38,760 nucleotides of DNA. Source: Chitinophagaceae bacterium (GTDB taxonomy: Bacteria; Bacteroidota; Bacteroidia; Chitinophagales; Chitinophagaceae). A model generated the notes under the pieces. It saw only the letters and a list, made by a program, of their open reading frames with translations. It did not search any database and had not been told where the DNA came from. Positions 24,535 to 32,039 of the stretch are shown here, in pieces (positions within the stretch are counted from its first letter, which is position 1; every line of letters begins with the position of its first letter). The position numbers were made by a program, and so were the translations under genes. The DNA is taken from positions 1-38,760 of the forward strand of contig CANGQQ010000005.1 in NCBI GenBank assembly GCA_947456025.1, in the 5' to 3' direction.

Positions 24535-25640
24535 ATCGCATCCCACAACAAATCAGCCGTTCGTTGCCAGGAATACAATTGGAGTTGCCGTTTGCCGTTA
24601 GAAATCAATTTTTCACGCAGTGATTCATCTTTATACAACCGCATCATTTTTTCGGCAATATCATTGACTTGATTGGGATTAATGTAGAGATAGGCATCGC
24701 CGCCAATTTCAGGCAATGCACTCACCTCAGAAACAATAGCCGGCACATGGCACTGTAAGGCCTCAAGAGGCGGCACACCAAAGCCTTCAAAAAACGAAGG
24801 ATAAATCAATGCATAGGCCGCGGCTGTAATTTCGGCCAGTTTTTCTTTGGAAACATATCCTGTCAATAGCACATCATCCTTAAAACGAAACGTTTGAAGC
24901 AACTGTTTAAAGGTTTCATTTTTCCAGGTCATCCGGCCAACTACAACCAACTTCATATTGCTTTTCTGCATTTTCTTAAACTTTGAGAATGCTTTGAGCA
25001 ACCCAATCAAATTCTTGCGGGGATGTACGGTTCCGGTGTACAAAAAATATTCTGTCCCGTTGGTTAATTCCAATTTAATAGCCTCTCTTTTCTCCCAGTC
25101 AACCGGTTGAAAAATGGGATTGGTCGCACTGTAAATGACCCGGATCTTTGCCGGATCCACGCTATAGTGTTTGCGAAGATCCTCCTTGGAATACTCCGAA
25201 ACCGTTGCAATCACTTTGGCCTTTTTTACAAACAAAGGTGTATAACGTTTGTAAAACCAAAGATGGCTTTTGGTAATAAAATCGGGATAGTGCGCAAAGG
25301 CGATATCGTGGATAACAACACACTGAGGAACAGCCGTTGTGAGGGAACAAAATCCATCCGGACTTACAAATACATCGGCCTTGATCTTTCTGAGTATCCT
25401 GGGAACTTGCAGATTGTACCACATCAACCATAGTAAAGGATGACGTGCCTGAGGACCGGTTACAATGCATTTGACATTGGGAGGAAATAAAAAAGAAGTA
25501 GCAGCCGGACGGTCAAACAGAAAATAGAATTCATGTTCGGGATGTTGAGAAGCCATACGAAGAAAAACTTCCTCAATGAAATAGCCATAGCCTTCCATCT
25601 TTCCCGGAATTAAAAATCGTGTATTGACAGCTATCCGCAT
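24510..25640 (-). CDS. Glycosyltransferase family 4 protein
   Basis: A 376-residue GT-B fold glycosyltransferase that would move a sugar from a nucleotide donor to an acceptor in a cell-surface polysaccharide. The start MRIAVNTRFLIPGKMEG at 25640 is supported by the promoter at 25657-25690 and by the usual N-terminus; an in-frame extension to 25757 crosses that promoter. The donor-binding C-terminal half shows YTGTVHPRKNL, LTGYVSKEKLAEITAAA, and the E-x7-E motif in EGFGVPPLEA, followed by VPAIVSEVSALPE. No sugar or acceptor can be named. It stands alone on the left side of a long gene-free stretch. Confidence 0.9.
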   Translation of the reverse strand: MRIAVNTRFLIPGKMEGYGYFIEEVFLRMASQHPEHEFYFLFDRPAATSFLFPPNVKCIVTGPQARHPLLWLMWYNLQVPRILRKIKADVFVSPDGFCSLTTAVPQCVVIHDIAFAHYPDFITKSHLWFYKRYTPLFVKKAKVIATVSEYSKEDLRKHYSVDPAKIRVIYSATNPIFQPVDWEKREAIKLELTNGTEYFLYTGTVHPRKNLIGLLKAFSKFKKMQKSNMKLVVVGRMTWKNETFKQLLQTFRFKDDVLLTGYVSKEKLAEITAAAYALIYPSFFEGFGVPPLEALQCHVPAIVSEVSALPEIGGDAYLYINPNQVNDIAEKMMRLYKDESLREKLISNGKRQLQLYSWQRTADLLWDAILQTTQQG

Positions 25641-25656
25641 GTTTCTTATTGGTCGG

Positions 25657-25690
25657 CAAAAGTACTTGGTATCAGGGAAAGACGACCAAA
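25657..25690 (-). promoter_or_regulatory. Promoter for the glycosyltransferase gene
   Basis: On the minus strand, TTTG (25687-25690) is followed after 22 bases by TACTTTTG (25657-25664) and C. Both elements are perfect. The leader would be about 10 bases. Confidence 0.72.
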
Positions 25691-26100
25691 TGCCGGATAA
25701 ATCATGAAAACAGCAAAAAAATGAGTTCAAAAAGAGCAGCCAATCCCTACTTTTCAAGCTTTTCTCAAAGAAATTGCATGGATGTTTGATAAGGAGTTTC
25801 CCTTAAAAAACGAAAAAGAGATGGCCGTTTTTTTTGAATCAAAACAAGCAGAAAAACAGCCCCTTTTTATACCACGATCGGCCCTTCAAAACAATCAAAA
25901 AACAGGTGGTTAGATATGCTACATATTGCTGCTAATCAATTATTTATACCCTTACAGCTTGTTTGTTCAATTTAACGTTTAACAGGTTGTTTTGCTTGTT
26001 TCCAGATAATGAAAATGGAACCCGAATCGACTCGTTTTTGAGAAAATATTTTTGTGTTTGCAATTGGTGCTGTTTTCATTTTAAAAAATTGTGATATAGA
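25691..26100. other. Gene-free divergent spacer
   Basis: No credible gene. AT-rich, with AAACAAGC (25842-25849) and its reverse complement GCTTGTTT twice (25957-25964, 25994-26001). A perfect -7 element TATTTTTG at 26047-26054 lacks a -33 partner and would give a leader of about 85 bases. It probably holds regulatory sites for the secreted protease pair to the right. Confidence 0.45.
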
Positions 26101-26132
26101 TTTGTTGTGTCAACATTGATCCGATACCTTTT
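26101..26132 (+). promoter_or_regulatory. Candidate promoter for the small secreted protein gene
   Basis: TTTG (26101-26104), 20 bases, then TACCTTTT (26125-26132), one mismatch from TAnnTTTG. The -7 part lies within ATCCGATACCTTTT (26119-26132), which recurs before the next gene at 26644-26657. Confidence 0.5.
26119..26132 (+). repeat. 14-base motif, copy 1 of 2
   Basis: ATCCGATACCTTTT, ending 14 bases before the ATG at 26147. An exact second copy is at 26644-26657 before the protease gene. Confidence 0.75.
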
Positions 26133-26146
26133 TAAAACTAAACGTC

Positions 26147-26632
26147 ATGAAAACTCTTTCCCTAGCAGTTGTATTCTGCTTTGCCTTCCTTGGCACCAAG
26201 GCACAACTTTCAACCGAACTCAAGCACGATCATGTTCATTTTTCAAATGGTAAAGAAAAGCACGATTCAAAGCCTCAACTCTTTAAGTCGTTTACCAAAA
26301 AAACCGTAACAAACGAATTTTTAAATACGGTGATGTCATATCGTCTGCAGCAGCAGGTTACAGTACGTATATCTGACAACACAACCTTTAAAGGAAAAGT
26401 AACAGCCATTACCAACGATGCTCCCGGATTGCAAACCGTTATTATGCAGTCAACGGAAGTGAAAGGATTGATTTTGTCTGTATCCAGACTCGTCCAATCT
26501 AACAATAATCCGGTATTCAGAGGAATCATGACAAGTCAGCTGCACAATGATCTTCTGATTATGGAAAGAGACCCCATAACCGGCTCATATGCCTGGAACA
26601 AGAAAAATGTTTCCCACATGATAGCAGACTAA
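26147..26632 (+). CDS. Small secreted protein, possibly a free-standing protease propeptide
   Basis: A 161-residue protein with a signal peptide (MKTLSLAVVFCFAFLGTKAQ). The mature part begins with a His/Lys-rich stretch (KHDHVHFSNGKEKHDSK) and continues with two beta-rich sections, RISDNTTFKGKVTAITN and GIMTSQLHNDLLIMERDPITGSYAW. The last section recalls the N-terminal propeptide of some Bacteroidota metalloproteases, where a GxV.S..h.d.l.l...G.Y.l pattern comes before the catalytic domain, but I cannot name a family. The next gene, 60 bases on, is a secreted metzincin lacking a long propeptide, and both genes share an exact 14-base upstream motif, so a chaperone or inhibitor role is plausible. 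It is a secure gene; function is inferred. Confidence 0.7.
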   Translation: MKTLSLAVVFCFAFLGTKAQLSTELKHDHVHFSNGKEKHDSKPQLFKSFTKKTVTNEFLNTVMSYRLQQQVTVRISDNTTFKGKVTAITNDAPGLQTVIMQSTEVKGLILSVSRLVQSNNNPVFRGIMTSQLHNDLLIMERDPITGSYAWNKKNVSHMIAD

Positions 26633-26643
26633 GCCCGTTTTTA

Positions 26644-26657
26644 ATCCGATACCTTTT
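26644..26657 (+). repeat. 14-base motif, copy 2 of 2
   Basis: Exact second copy of ATCCGATACCTTTT, here 35 bases before the ATG of the protease gene. It contains TACCTTTT, a near -7 element, but no TTTG lies at the usual distance upstream. Confidence 0.75.
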
Positions 26658-26692
26658 AGAAAACCGTAATCCTGAAAACCAAATCCATTCCC

Positions 26693-28300
26693 ATGAAACG
26701 TAAGTATTTTAATGCCGTGTGCATTATCCTCAGCCTGATTCTGAGCTTACAAGTAACCGCTCAGATCCCCAAATTAAACAGTCTTCCCACAGCCAGTGCA
26801 ACCATCTTTTTGGATTTTGACGGACAAACCGTTGTTTCTCCTTATTGGTATGGTGGAAATCCCATTTACTGTACACCGGCAGCGATGTCACTTGATCAAC
26901 TCAGAATGGTTTTTGAACAAGTGAGTGAAGATTTCAGACCGTTTAATATTAATATCACTACCGACTCAACCGTCTATTTTGCTGCTCCTGCACAAAAAAG
27001 ACAACGAGTAATTGTAACTGCATTCAGTTCCTGGTATGGAAGTGCGGGAGGAGTAGCTTATGTAGAGTCTTTCCGCTGGGGAATGGAAGTTCCCGCTTTT
27101 GTCTTCAGCACCCTTCTTGGAAATCGTGTAAAAAGGGTGGCCGATGCCTCTTCACACGAAGTAGGTCATACACTGGGTCTTTACCACCAGGCACTTTACG
27201 ATGCAAGCTGCAATGTTGTTACCGATTACAATCCCGGAACAGGAACCGGTGAAACCAGCTGGGCGCCTTTAATGGGTAATTCATACAGCAAAAACTTATC
27301 CTTGTGGCACAATGGCCCCAACAGTTTTGGTTGTGCCAGCATGCAGGATGATGCAGCGATCATTGCCGGACCGGCCAACGGATTTGGTTATCGCTCCGAT
27401 GATGTTGCAAACACAAGCAGCAGTGCCCCATCCATCAATATCAGCAGCACAACGTTTAATCTTTCCGGTTTGGTGAATACAACCAATGATGTGGACTTTT
27501 ACAATGTAACCTTACCAAGCAAAGGACAACTTACCATTAACGGACTGCCAACCAGTTTAGACCCTAACACCAACCTCTATGCGAATATCGATTTGCAACT
27601 GCAATTGATTAACAGCACCGGCACAATTATTGGCGTATACAATCCTACTACTTCAGTAAAAGCAATTGTTGATACCCTGTTGAACGCCGGTACGTATTAC
27701 ATCAAAGTTGCGAATGTAAGCAACTCCAATGCTACCAACTATGGCATGATTGGAAGTTACCGGGTATCCGGAAGTTATGTTGCCTCCGCGGCCTTACCCA
27801 TCTACAGCCTGGTATTAAACGGACAAATTGCCAATAACAAACACGAACTCAACTGGAATATAGTAGCGGATGAACCCATTGAATCGATCAGCATTGAGTC
27901 TTCTTTTGATGGACGTAACTTCAGCAAGCTGGAGGCCATCAATGGCACTGCACGTAAATTTCAATACCAACCCGCCGAAAAAGCAGTTGTTTACTATCGT
28001 TTACATGTTGTAACCGCCTCTCAACTTACCTATTACTCCAACATCATTTCACTGAATGAAGTGACTGCGGAAAGCCGTTACAATTTGCTTACCAATGTCA
28101 TCCATAACAACACCGTGGTTGTTAACAGCCAAGGAAACATGAACTGGAGAATGGTGGATTTGAATGGTCGTACGCTGATGACCGGAAAAATGACAACCGG
28201 CGTGAACCGTATCGATGCAGCCCGTCTGCCACAAGGTATGCTCCTCCTGCAAATACTGGATGGAGCGACCGTAAAAACCGAAAAATTGATCAAACAATAA
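26693..28300 (+). CDS. Secreted zinc metalloprotease (metzincin) with T9SS C-terminal sorting domain
   Basis: A 535-residue exported protease. A signal peptide (residues 1-24, ending VTAQ) is followed by a catalytic domain with the metzincin zinc motif HEVGHTLGLYH (155-165), whose three His ligands and Glu156 are intact. A beta-rich section (about 240-360, DVDFYNVTLPSKGQLTI then AGTYYIKVANV) resembles the bacterial pre-peptidase C-terminal domain. The last 75 residues (VVVNSQGNMNWRMVDLNGR to KTEKLIKQ) fit the type IX secretion sorting domain. The propeptide before the catalytic domain is very short, unlike many secreted metzincins. A strong terminator follows 33 bases after the stop. The substrate is unknown. 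Confidence 0.88.
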   Translation: MKRKYFNAVCIILSLILSLQVTAQIPKLNSLPTASATIFLDFDGQTVVSPYWYGGNPIYCTPAAMSLDQLRMVFEQVSEDFRPFNINITTDSTVYFAAPAQKRQRVIVTAFSSWYGSAGGVAYVESFRWGMEVPAFVFSTLLGNRVKRVADASSHEVGHTLGLYHQALYDASCNVVTDYNPGTGTGETSWAPLMGNSYSKNLSLWHNGPNSFGCASMQDDAAIIAGPANGFGYRSDDVANTSSSAPSINISSTTFNLSGLVNTTNDVDFYNVTLPSKGQLTINGLPTSLDPNTNLYANIDLQLQLINSTGTIIGVYNPTTSVKAIVDTLLNAGTYYIKVANVSNSNATNYGMIGSYRVSGSYVASAALPIYSLVLNGQIANNKHELNWNIVADEPIESISIESSFDGRNFSKLEAINGTARKFQYQPAEKAVVYYRLHVVTASQLTYYSNIISLNEVTAESRYNLLTNVIHNNTVVVNSQGNMNWRMVDLNGRTLMTGKMTTGVNRIDAARLPQGMLLLQILDGATVKTEKLIKQ

Positions 28301-28332
28301 ACTGATTCTTTTTGCTTACGTTTAGTTACCAC

Positions 28333-28363
28333 GCCGCCCCGTTCCCGGGGCGGCTTCTTTTTT
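28333..28363 (+). terminator. Rho-independent terminator after the metalloprotease gene
   Basis: GCCGCCCCG (28333-28341) pairs perfectly over 9 bases with CGGGGCGGC (28346-28354) around TTCC and is followed by TTCTTTTTT. Confidence 0.93.
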
Positions 28364-28377
28364 AACTGTGAGATGCT

Positions 28378-28385
28378 TACTTTTG
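28378..28385 (+). promoter_or_regulatory. Promoter -7 element for the DUF4290 gene
   Basis: TACTTTTG is a perfect -7 element ending 9 bases before the ATG at 28395, so the leader would be only a few bases. No -33 TTTG is visible because the terminator occupies that position. Confidence 0.55.
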
Positions 28386-28394
28386 TTACTTATT

Positions 28395-29081
28395 ATGGAA
28401 TACAATACTACGCGGGAGCATTTGATCATACGAGAATATGGACGCAGCATCCAAAATATGGTCAGCTACATTTTGACCATTGAAGATCGCAAGAAAAGAC
28501 AAGAACAGGCGAATGTTGTCATTGAGTTGATGGGATTTCTCAATCCGCATTTGAGAAATGTAGAAGATTTTCGTCACAAACTTTGGGATCACTTGTTTTT
28601 GATTGCAGATTTCAAACTGGATGTAGACAGCCCTTATCCAATCCCTACACGTGAATCACTGAAAGCAAAGCCACAACGCTTGCCTTACCCCAAACGCTAT
28701 CCCCGCTACAACCATCTGGGCAAAAACATCGAGATCGTTATTGATAAAGCGTTGAAAGAAGAAAATCCTGACAAGAAACAAGGCTTTGCCAACGCAATTG
28801 CCTATTACATGAAGCTTTCTTACAACAACTGGCACAAAGAAAACATCCACGATGATGCGATACAATCCGAATTAACGACCATTACTAAAGGAGAACTGGA
28901 ATTTACCAATAAACCCTTTGTTCGTCAATACAGACCCAGTGATGATTTCAGAGAAGCAAGAAGTGGAGGCGGACAAAAACGACATGGCGGAAAACACTTC
29001 CAGCAACGCAATCGCAACAACAGTGGCGGACGCGACAACCGCAACAACGGTGGAGGTGGAAAATTCAAAAAACGTTATTAA
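28395..29081 (+). CDS. DUF4290 domain-containing protein with Arg/Gly/Asn-rich tail
   Basis: A 228-residue cytoplasmic protein of the Bacteroidota-specific DUF4290 family, typically encoded next to murA as here. The folded part (about 1-180) opens with MEYNTTREHLIIREYGRSIQ and contains LRNVEDFRHKLWDHLFLI. From about residue 185 it becomes a low-complexity basic tail (GGGQKRHGG, QQRNRNNSGGRDNRNNGGGG, KFKKRY) of the kind that binds RNA. The start at 28395 is chosen over a GTG at 28368 because the perfect -7 element and a terminator lie upstream of it. A terminator follows the gene. Function is unknown. Confidence 0.87.
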   Translation: MEYNTTREHLIIREYGRSIQNMVSYILTIEDRKKRQEQANVVIELMGFLNPHLRNVEDFRHKLWDHLFLIADFKLDVDSPYPIPTRESLKAKPQRLPYPKRYPRYNHLGKNIEIVIDKALKEENPDKKQGFANAIAYYMKLSYNNWHKENIHDDAIQSELTTITKGELEFTNKPFVRQYRPSDDFREARSGGGQKRHGGKHFQQRNRNNSGGRDNRNNGGGGKFKKRY

Positions 29082-29092
29082 TCACCAAAGAG

Positions 29093-29122
29093 ACCCTCTA
29101 CCAAACAAGGAGAGGGTTTTTT
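29093..29122 (+). terminator. Rho-independent terminator between the DUF4290 gene and murA
   Basis: ACCCTCT (29093-29099) pairs with AGAGGGT (29111-29117) over 7 bases around an 11-base loop, followed by a run of six T. Confidence 0.82.
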
Positions 29123-29156
29123 GTTTTACAAACAATCGTTCACAAATATTTCTTTT

Positions 29157-30467
29157 ATGCATTCGTTCGAAGTTCGAGGTGGCAAAAAATTAAACGGCAC
29201 CATCATTCCGCAAGGTGCAAAAAACGAAGCACTCCAGATCATCAGTGCCGTTTTGCTCACATCTGAAGAAGTCACCATTTCCAATATTCCGGACATCCTG
29301 GATGTGAATCTTTTGATCGAGTTGCTTGGCGAGATGAATGTTTCTATCAACCGTAAATCCGCGGATGTTTGCACGTTCAGAGCCGATCAGGTGAATATTG
29401 ATTACCTCCACAGCGAAGCATTCAAAAAGAAAAGCGGACGACTGCGCGGATCGGTTATGCTGGCCGGACCTATGCTGGCGCGATTCAGAAAAGCATTTAT
29501 CCCCAAACCCGGAGGAGACAAAATTGGCCGACGACGTTTGGATACGCATATCATCGGATTTGAAAAACTGGGTGCTCGTTTTGAATATCACCCCGAAGAT
29601 GGTTTTTTCCACCTTACGGCACCGCAACTGAAAGGCACCGCACTCATGCTGGATGAACCCTCCGTTACCGGTACAGCCAACATCCTCATGGCTGCTTCGA
29701 TGGCAGAAGGAACAACGACCATTTACAATGCCGCCTGTGAGCCCTATATCCAGCAACTGTGTAATATGCTGAACCGAATGGGAGCTAATATTTCGGGGAT
29801 TGGAAGCAATCTGCTCACGATTCAAGGTGTTGCGCAACTGGGAGGTACTACACACAGTATGCTGCCCGATATGATTGAAGTTGGATCCTTCATTGGATTA
29901 GCAGCCATGACCCAAAGTAATCTGATCATCAAAGGTGCCGGCGTAGCTCATTTAGGAATCATCCCGGATAAATTCAGACAGTTGGGTATCGAGCTTTCCA
30001 TTGAGGGTGATGACATCCATGTGCCGGAGCAAGATATCTACGAAGTACAACGCTACTTCGACGGAGGCGTTTTAACCATTTACGATCATCCCTGGCCGGG
30101 CTTTACGCCGGATCTGATCAGTATCATTTTAGTTACCGCCATTCAGGCAAAAGGAAGTGTTCTGATTCATCAGAAAATGTTTGAAAGCCGTTTATTCTTC
30201 GTAGACAAGCTGATTGATATGGGGGCGCAAATCATTTTGTGCGACCCGCACAGAGCGGTCGTAATCGGACTTGAACGGGAACAGAAACTGAGAGGCATCA
30301 CCATGAGCAGTCCGGATATCCGTGCCGGCGTTGCGCTCCTGATTGCAGCACTCAGTGCAGAAGGGAAAAGCATCATTCAAAACATCGAACAAATTGACCG
30401 CGGCTACCAATACATTGACAAACGTTTACAATTACTGGGAGCCGATATCCGAAGAATTGAAGGATGA
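29157..30467 (+). CDS. murA: UDP-N-acetylglucosamine 1-carboxyvinyltransferase with Asp in place of the active-site Cys
   Basis: A 436-residue enzyme that transfers enolpyruvate from PEP to UDP-GlcNAc, the first committed step of peptidoglycan synthesis, in the cytoplasm. Lys22 and Asn23 in GAKNEAL, RLRGSVMLAGPMLARF, and the late DIRAGVALLIAAL region match MurA. In E. coli the loop reads GGCTIGARPVDLHI with catalytic Cys115; here it is GGDKIGRRRLDTHI, so Asp121 stands where the Cys would be (bases 29517-29519). This natural variant, known from mycobacteria and chlamydiae, stays active but cannot be alkylated by fosfomycin. The ATG at 29157 is preferred over an in-frame TTG at 29121, which overlaps the terminator. 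Confidence 0.95.
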   Translation: MHSFEVRGGKKLNGTIIPQGAKNEALQIISAVLLTSEEVTISNIPDILDVNLLIELLGEMNVSINRKSADVCTFRADQVNIDYLHSEAFKKKSGRLRGSVMLAGPMLARFRKAFIPKPGGDKIGRRRLDTHIIGFEKLGARFEYHPEDGFFHLTAPQLKGTALMLDEPSVTGTANILMAASMAEGTTTIYNAACEPYIQQLCNMLNRMGANISGIGSNLLTIQGVAQLGGTTHSMLPDMIEVGSFIGLAAMTQSNLIIKGAGVAHLGIIPDKFRQLGIELSIEGDDIHVPEQDIYEVQRYFDGGVLTIYDHPWPGFTPDLISIILVTAIQAKGSVLIHQKMFESRLFFVDKLIDMGAQIILCDPHRAVVIGLEREQKLRGITMSSPDIRAGVALLIAALSAEGKSIIQNIEQIDRGYQYIDKRLQLLGADIRRIEG

Positions 30468-30562
30468 TTGTTGTCTTCATGATCCGTTTTTCGCATGGTT
30501 GCGACTGATTATTTCCCTTTGATCGGGTGACGGATATCATACCTTCATTATGGAATGCGTTT

Positions 30563-30570
30563 TACTTTCG
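30563..30570 (+). promoter_or_regulatory. Candidate -7 element for the membrane protein gene
   Basis: TACTTTCG followed by C, one mismatch from TAnnTTTG, 30 bases before the ATG at 30601. No -33 element at the right distance. Confidence 0.35.
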
Positions 30571-30600
30571 CTTCATAATTTTTAATTAAAACTGCTTGTA

Positions 30601-31008
30601 ATGAACAAAATTCTTACATCGGGTCTGGTAGCCGCGCTGTTGTTACTGGCCTTCGCTTATTTAAGTTTGATGTTGATGCCGATCCTATTACCTTATTTGG
30701 CCGAAGAATATTATAAACCTGTTTTCGTCAATGATGAAACACGCAACCTGCTCTATTTTGTGCATCCGGTTGTGTTGGCATTTGCACTAGCCTGGTTCTG
30801 GAACCGGTTTAAAGATCTTTTCGTTGGAAATCTGTTTTTCCGTGGTCTGGAATTTGGTTTTGTTTATGCAATCATTGCCACCATTCCCATCATGGTACTC
30901 ATTTTTAGCGCAATTGATGTATCCCTGGCAGTAATCGGAAGTTGGGTTCTGTATGGCTTTTTACAAGGAACCATTGCAGGCCTCATATTTGCCCGCTTGC
31001 ATGTTTAA
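30601..31008 (+). CDS. Four-helix integral membrane protein of unknown function
   Basis: A 135-residue protein with about four hydrophobic segments (7-33, 55-67, 84-105, 109-130) joined by short loops. Between segments 1 and 2 lies a soluble loop with AEEYYKPVFVNDETR. Charged residues (WFWNRFKD) sit after the second segment. I do not recognise a family and no catalytic motif is seen. It follows murA by 133 bases, with only a weak promoter-like element between, and is followed by a long hairpin. Confident as a gene on length, start context and amphipathic layout. Confidence 0.7.
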   Translation: MNKILTSGLVAALLLLAFAYLSLMLMPILLPYLAEEYYKPVFVNDETRNLLYFVHPVVLAFALAWFWNRFKDLFVGNLFFRGLEFGFVYAIIATIPIMVLIFSAIDVSLAVIGSWVLYGFLQGTIAGLIFARLHV

Positions 31009-31050
31009 TGAACTAGAAAATCAATCGCTTCGTAAGCAAAATCCAATCTT

Positions 31051-31079
31051 ATAAATCCCTTGCGTTACAAGGGATTTAT
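31051..31079. terminator. Probable terminator after the membrane protein gene
   Basis: ATAAATCCCTTG (31051-31062) pairs perfectly over 12 bases with CAAGGGATTTAT (31068-31079) around CGTTA. The T-run beyond is poor (TGTTTATA), so strength is uncertain. Confidence 0.65.
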
Positions 31080-31160
31080 TGTTTATACAGATATTTTGAT
31101 CCCCTTATTTTGAAGCGATCGCCAACTGCTTCATCAATGAAAGTTGCTGAAACGTGCACA

Positions 31161-31195
31161 AAAAAACGGAGCAATCTGTAACTGCTCCGTTTTTT
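31161..31195. terminator. Bidirectional terminator after the DUF4197 gene
   Basis: AAAAAACGGAGCA (31161-31173) pairs perfectly over 13 bases with TGCTCCGTTTTTT (31183-31195) around a 9-base loop, with T-runs on both strands. It lies 15 bases past the stop of the minus-strand gene. Confidence 0.92.
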
Positions 31196-31209
31196 GTTTG
31201 TCTTCCCAA

Positions 31210-31917
31210 TCAATTCCAGGTGGCGCCAAACACCTTCTTAAGGAGCTCGGTTGTCCGCTTGACGGGATTTTCACGTATTTCCAGTTCTTCCTTCGCGATT
31301 TGATCAAACAAGGCATCCACAGCCTTACCTACTACATAGGAAGTCAGGTCGGGATTCATCTTATTGCGTGTAGTCGGAAAATTATTATAGGTTGTGATCA
31401 AATCGCCATACAAGCGTGTAGCATCCACTTTATCCAGTGAGCTTTTAACAACAGGTGTAAACGCATTGATTAAAGCAGCAGTAGTTTTCTGTTTGAAATA
31501 GTTGGTTGCACCGTCCTTGGGGCCGCGAATGATATTGATGGCATCGGTGATGGTCATTTGCTTGATGGCATTGGTAAAGATGGGTGCTGCGTACCCAACG
31601 GCATCTTCAGCGCCCCGATTGATCTGCAAAATAGCCTTGTCAACTGTTTTTCCCAATCCAATCGTACGCATGGTGTTTTCTACTTTTTGAACATCGGGGG
31701 GCAGCAACACTTTGTAAAAAGAGTTCCCGAAAAAACCATCCGTTTTATTGAGCTGCAATACAGCACGGGTGAGTCCTTGTCCTAATGCTTCTTTAATACC
31801 CATACCCGCCTCCTGTTCGGTAATTCCATTACCGGTTGCCGCCGGCAGGTGTTGCATCAGTTCACAACCCGAGATAAAAAACGGAAGTGCCAATAATAAC
31901 CATAACTTTTTAATCAT
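31210..31917 (-). CDS. DUF4197 domain-containing lipoprotein
   Basis: A 235-residue exported lipoprotein: MIKKLWLLLALPFFISGC gives a lipobox with Cys18. The mature part fits the DUF4197 family across its length: GMGIKEALGQGLTRAVLQLN, then YKVLLPPDVQKVENTMRTIGLG, AINIIRGPKDGATNYFKQKT and LTSYVVGKAVDALFDQIAKEE. Function is unknown; such proteins are periplasmic or membrane-attached. It is divergent from lysS, with a -7 element at 31937-31944 upstream and a strong terminator downstream, so it is probably transcribed alone. Confidence 0.9.
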   Translation of the reverse strand: MIKKLWLLLALPFFISGCELMQHLPAATGNGITEQEAGMGIKEALGQGLTRAVLQLNKTDGFFGNSFYKVLLPPDVQKVENTMRTIGLGKTVDKAILQINRGAEDAVGYAAPIFTNAIKQMTITDAINIIRGPKDGATNYFKQKTTAALINAFTPVVKSSLDKVDATRLYGDLITTYNNFPTTRNKMNPDLTSYVVGKAVDALFDQIAKEELEIRENPVKRTTELLKKVFGATWN

Positions 31918-31936
31918 ACATGTGTTTTTATGTCAA

Positions 31937-31944
31937 CAAAATTA
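31937..31944 (-). promoter_or_regulatory. Promoter -7 element for the DUF4197 gene
   Basis: On the minus strand this reads TAATTTTG, a perfect -7 element 19 bases before the start. A TTTG lies 25 bases further upstream (31970-31973), slightly too far for a typical -33. Confidence 0.5.
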
Positions 31945-31983
31945 GAACGAAACCTTGCATATAGTATGCCAAAGAAAAGGCAC

Positions 31984-32015
31984 TTTGCTGAAATGGGCTA
32001 CAAACGGTAATTTCG
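31984..32015 (+). promoter_or_regulatory. Candidate lysS promoter
   Basis: TTTG (31984-31987), 20 bases, then TAATTTCG (32008-32015) followed by C, one mismatch from TAnnTTTG. The leader would be about 18-20 bases. Confidence 0.5.
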
Positions 32016-32039
32016 CAGCGCATTAATCTACTTTTAACA

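Noticed and set aside
25641-25757. Thirty-nine-residue N-terminal extension of the glycosyltransferase
   Set aside because: It runs through a full promoter and does not resemble the family; MRIAVNTRF is the normal opening.
25691-26100. Possible mobile element or attachment site in the long spacer
   Set aside because: Only short (8-base) inverted and direct repeats; no integrase, transposase or target duplication.
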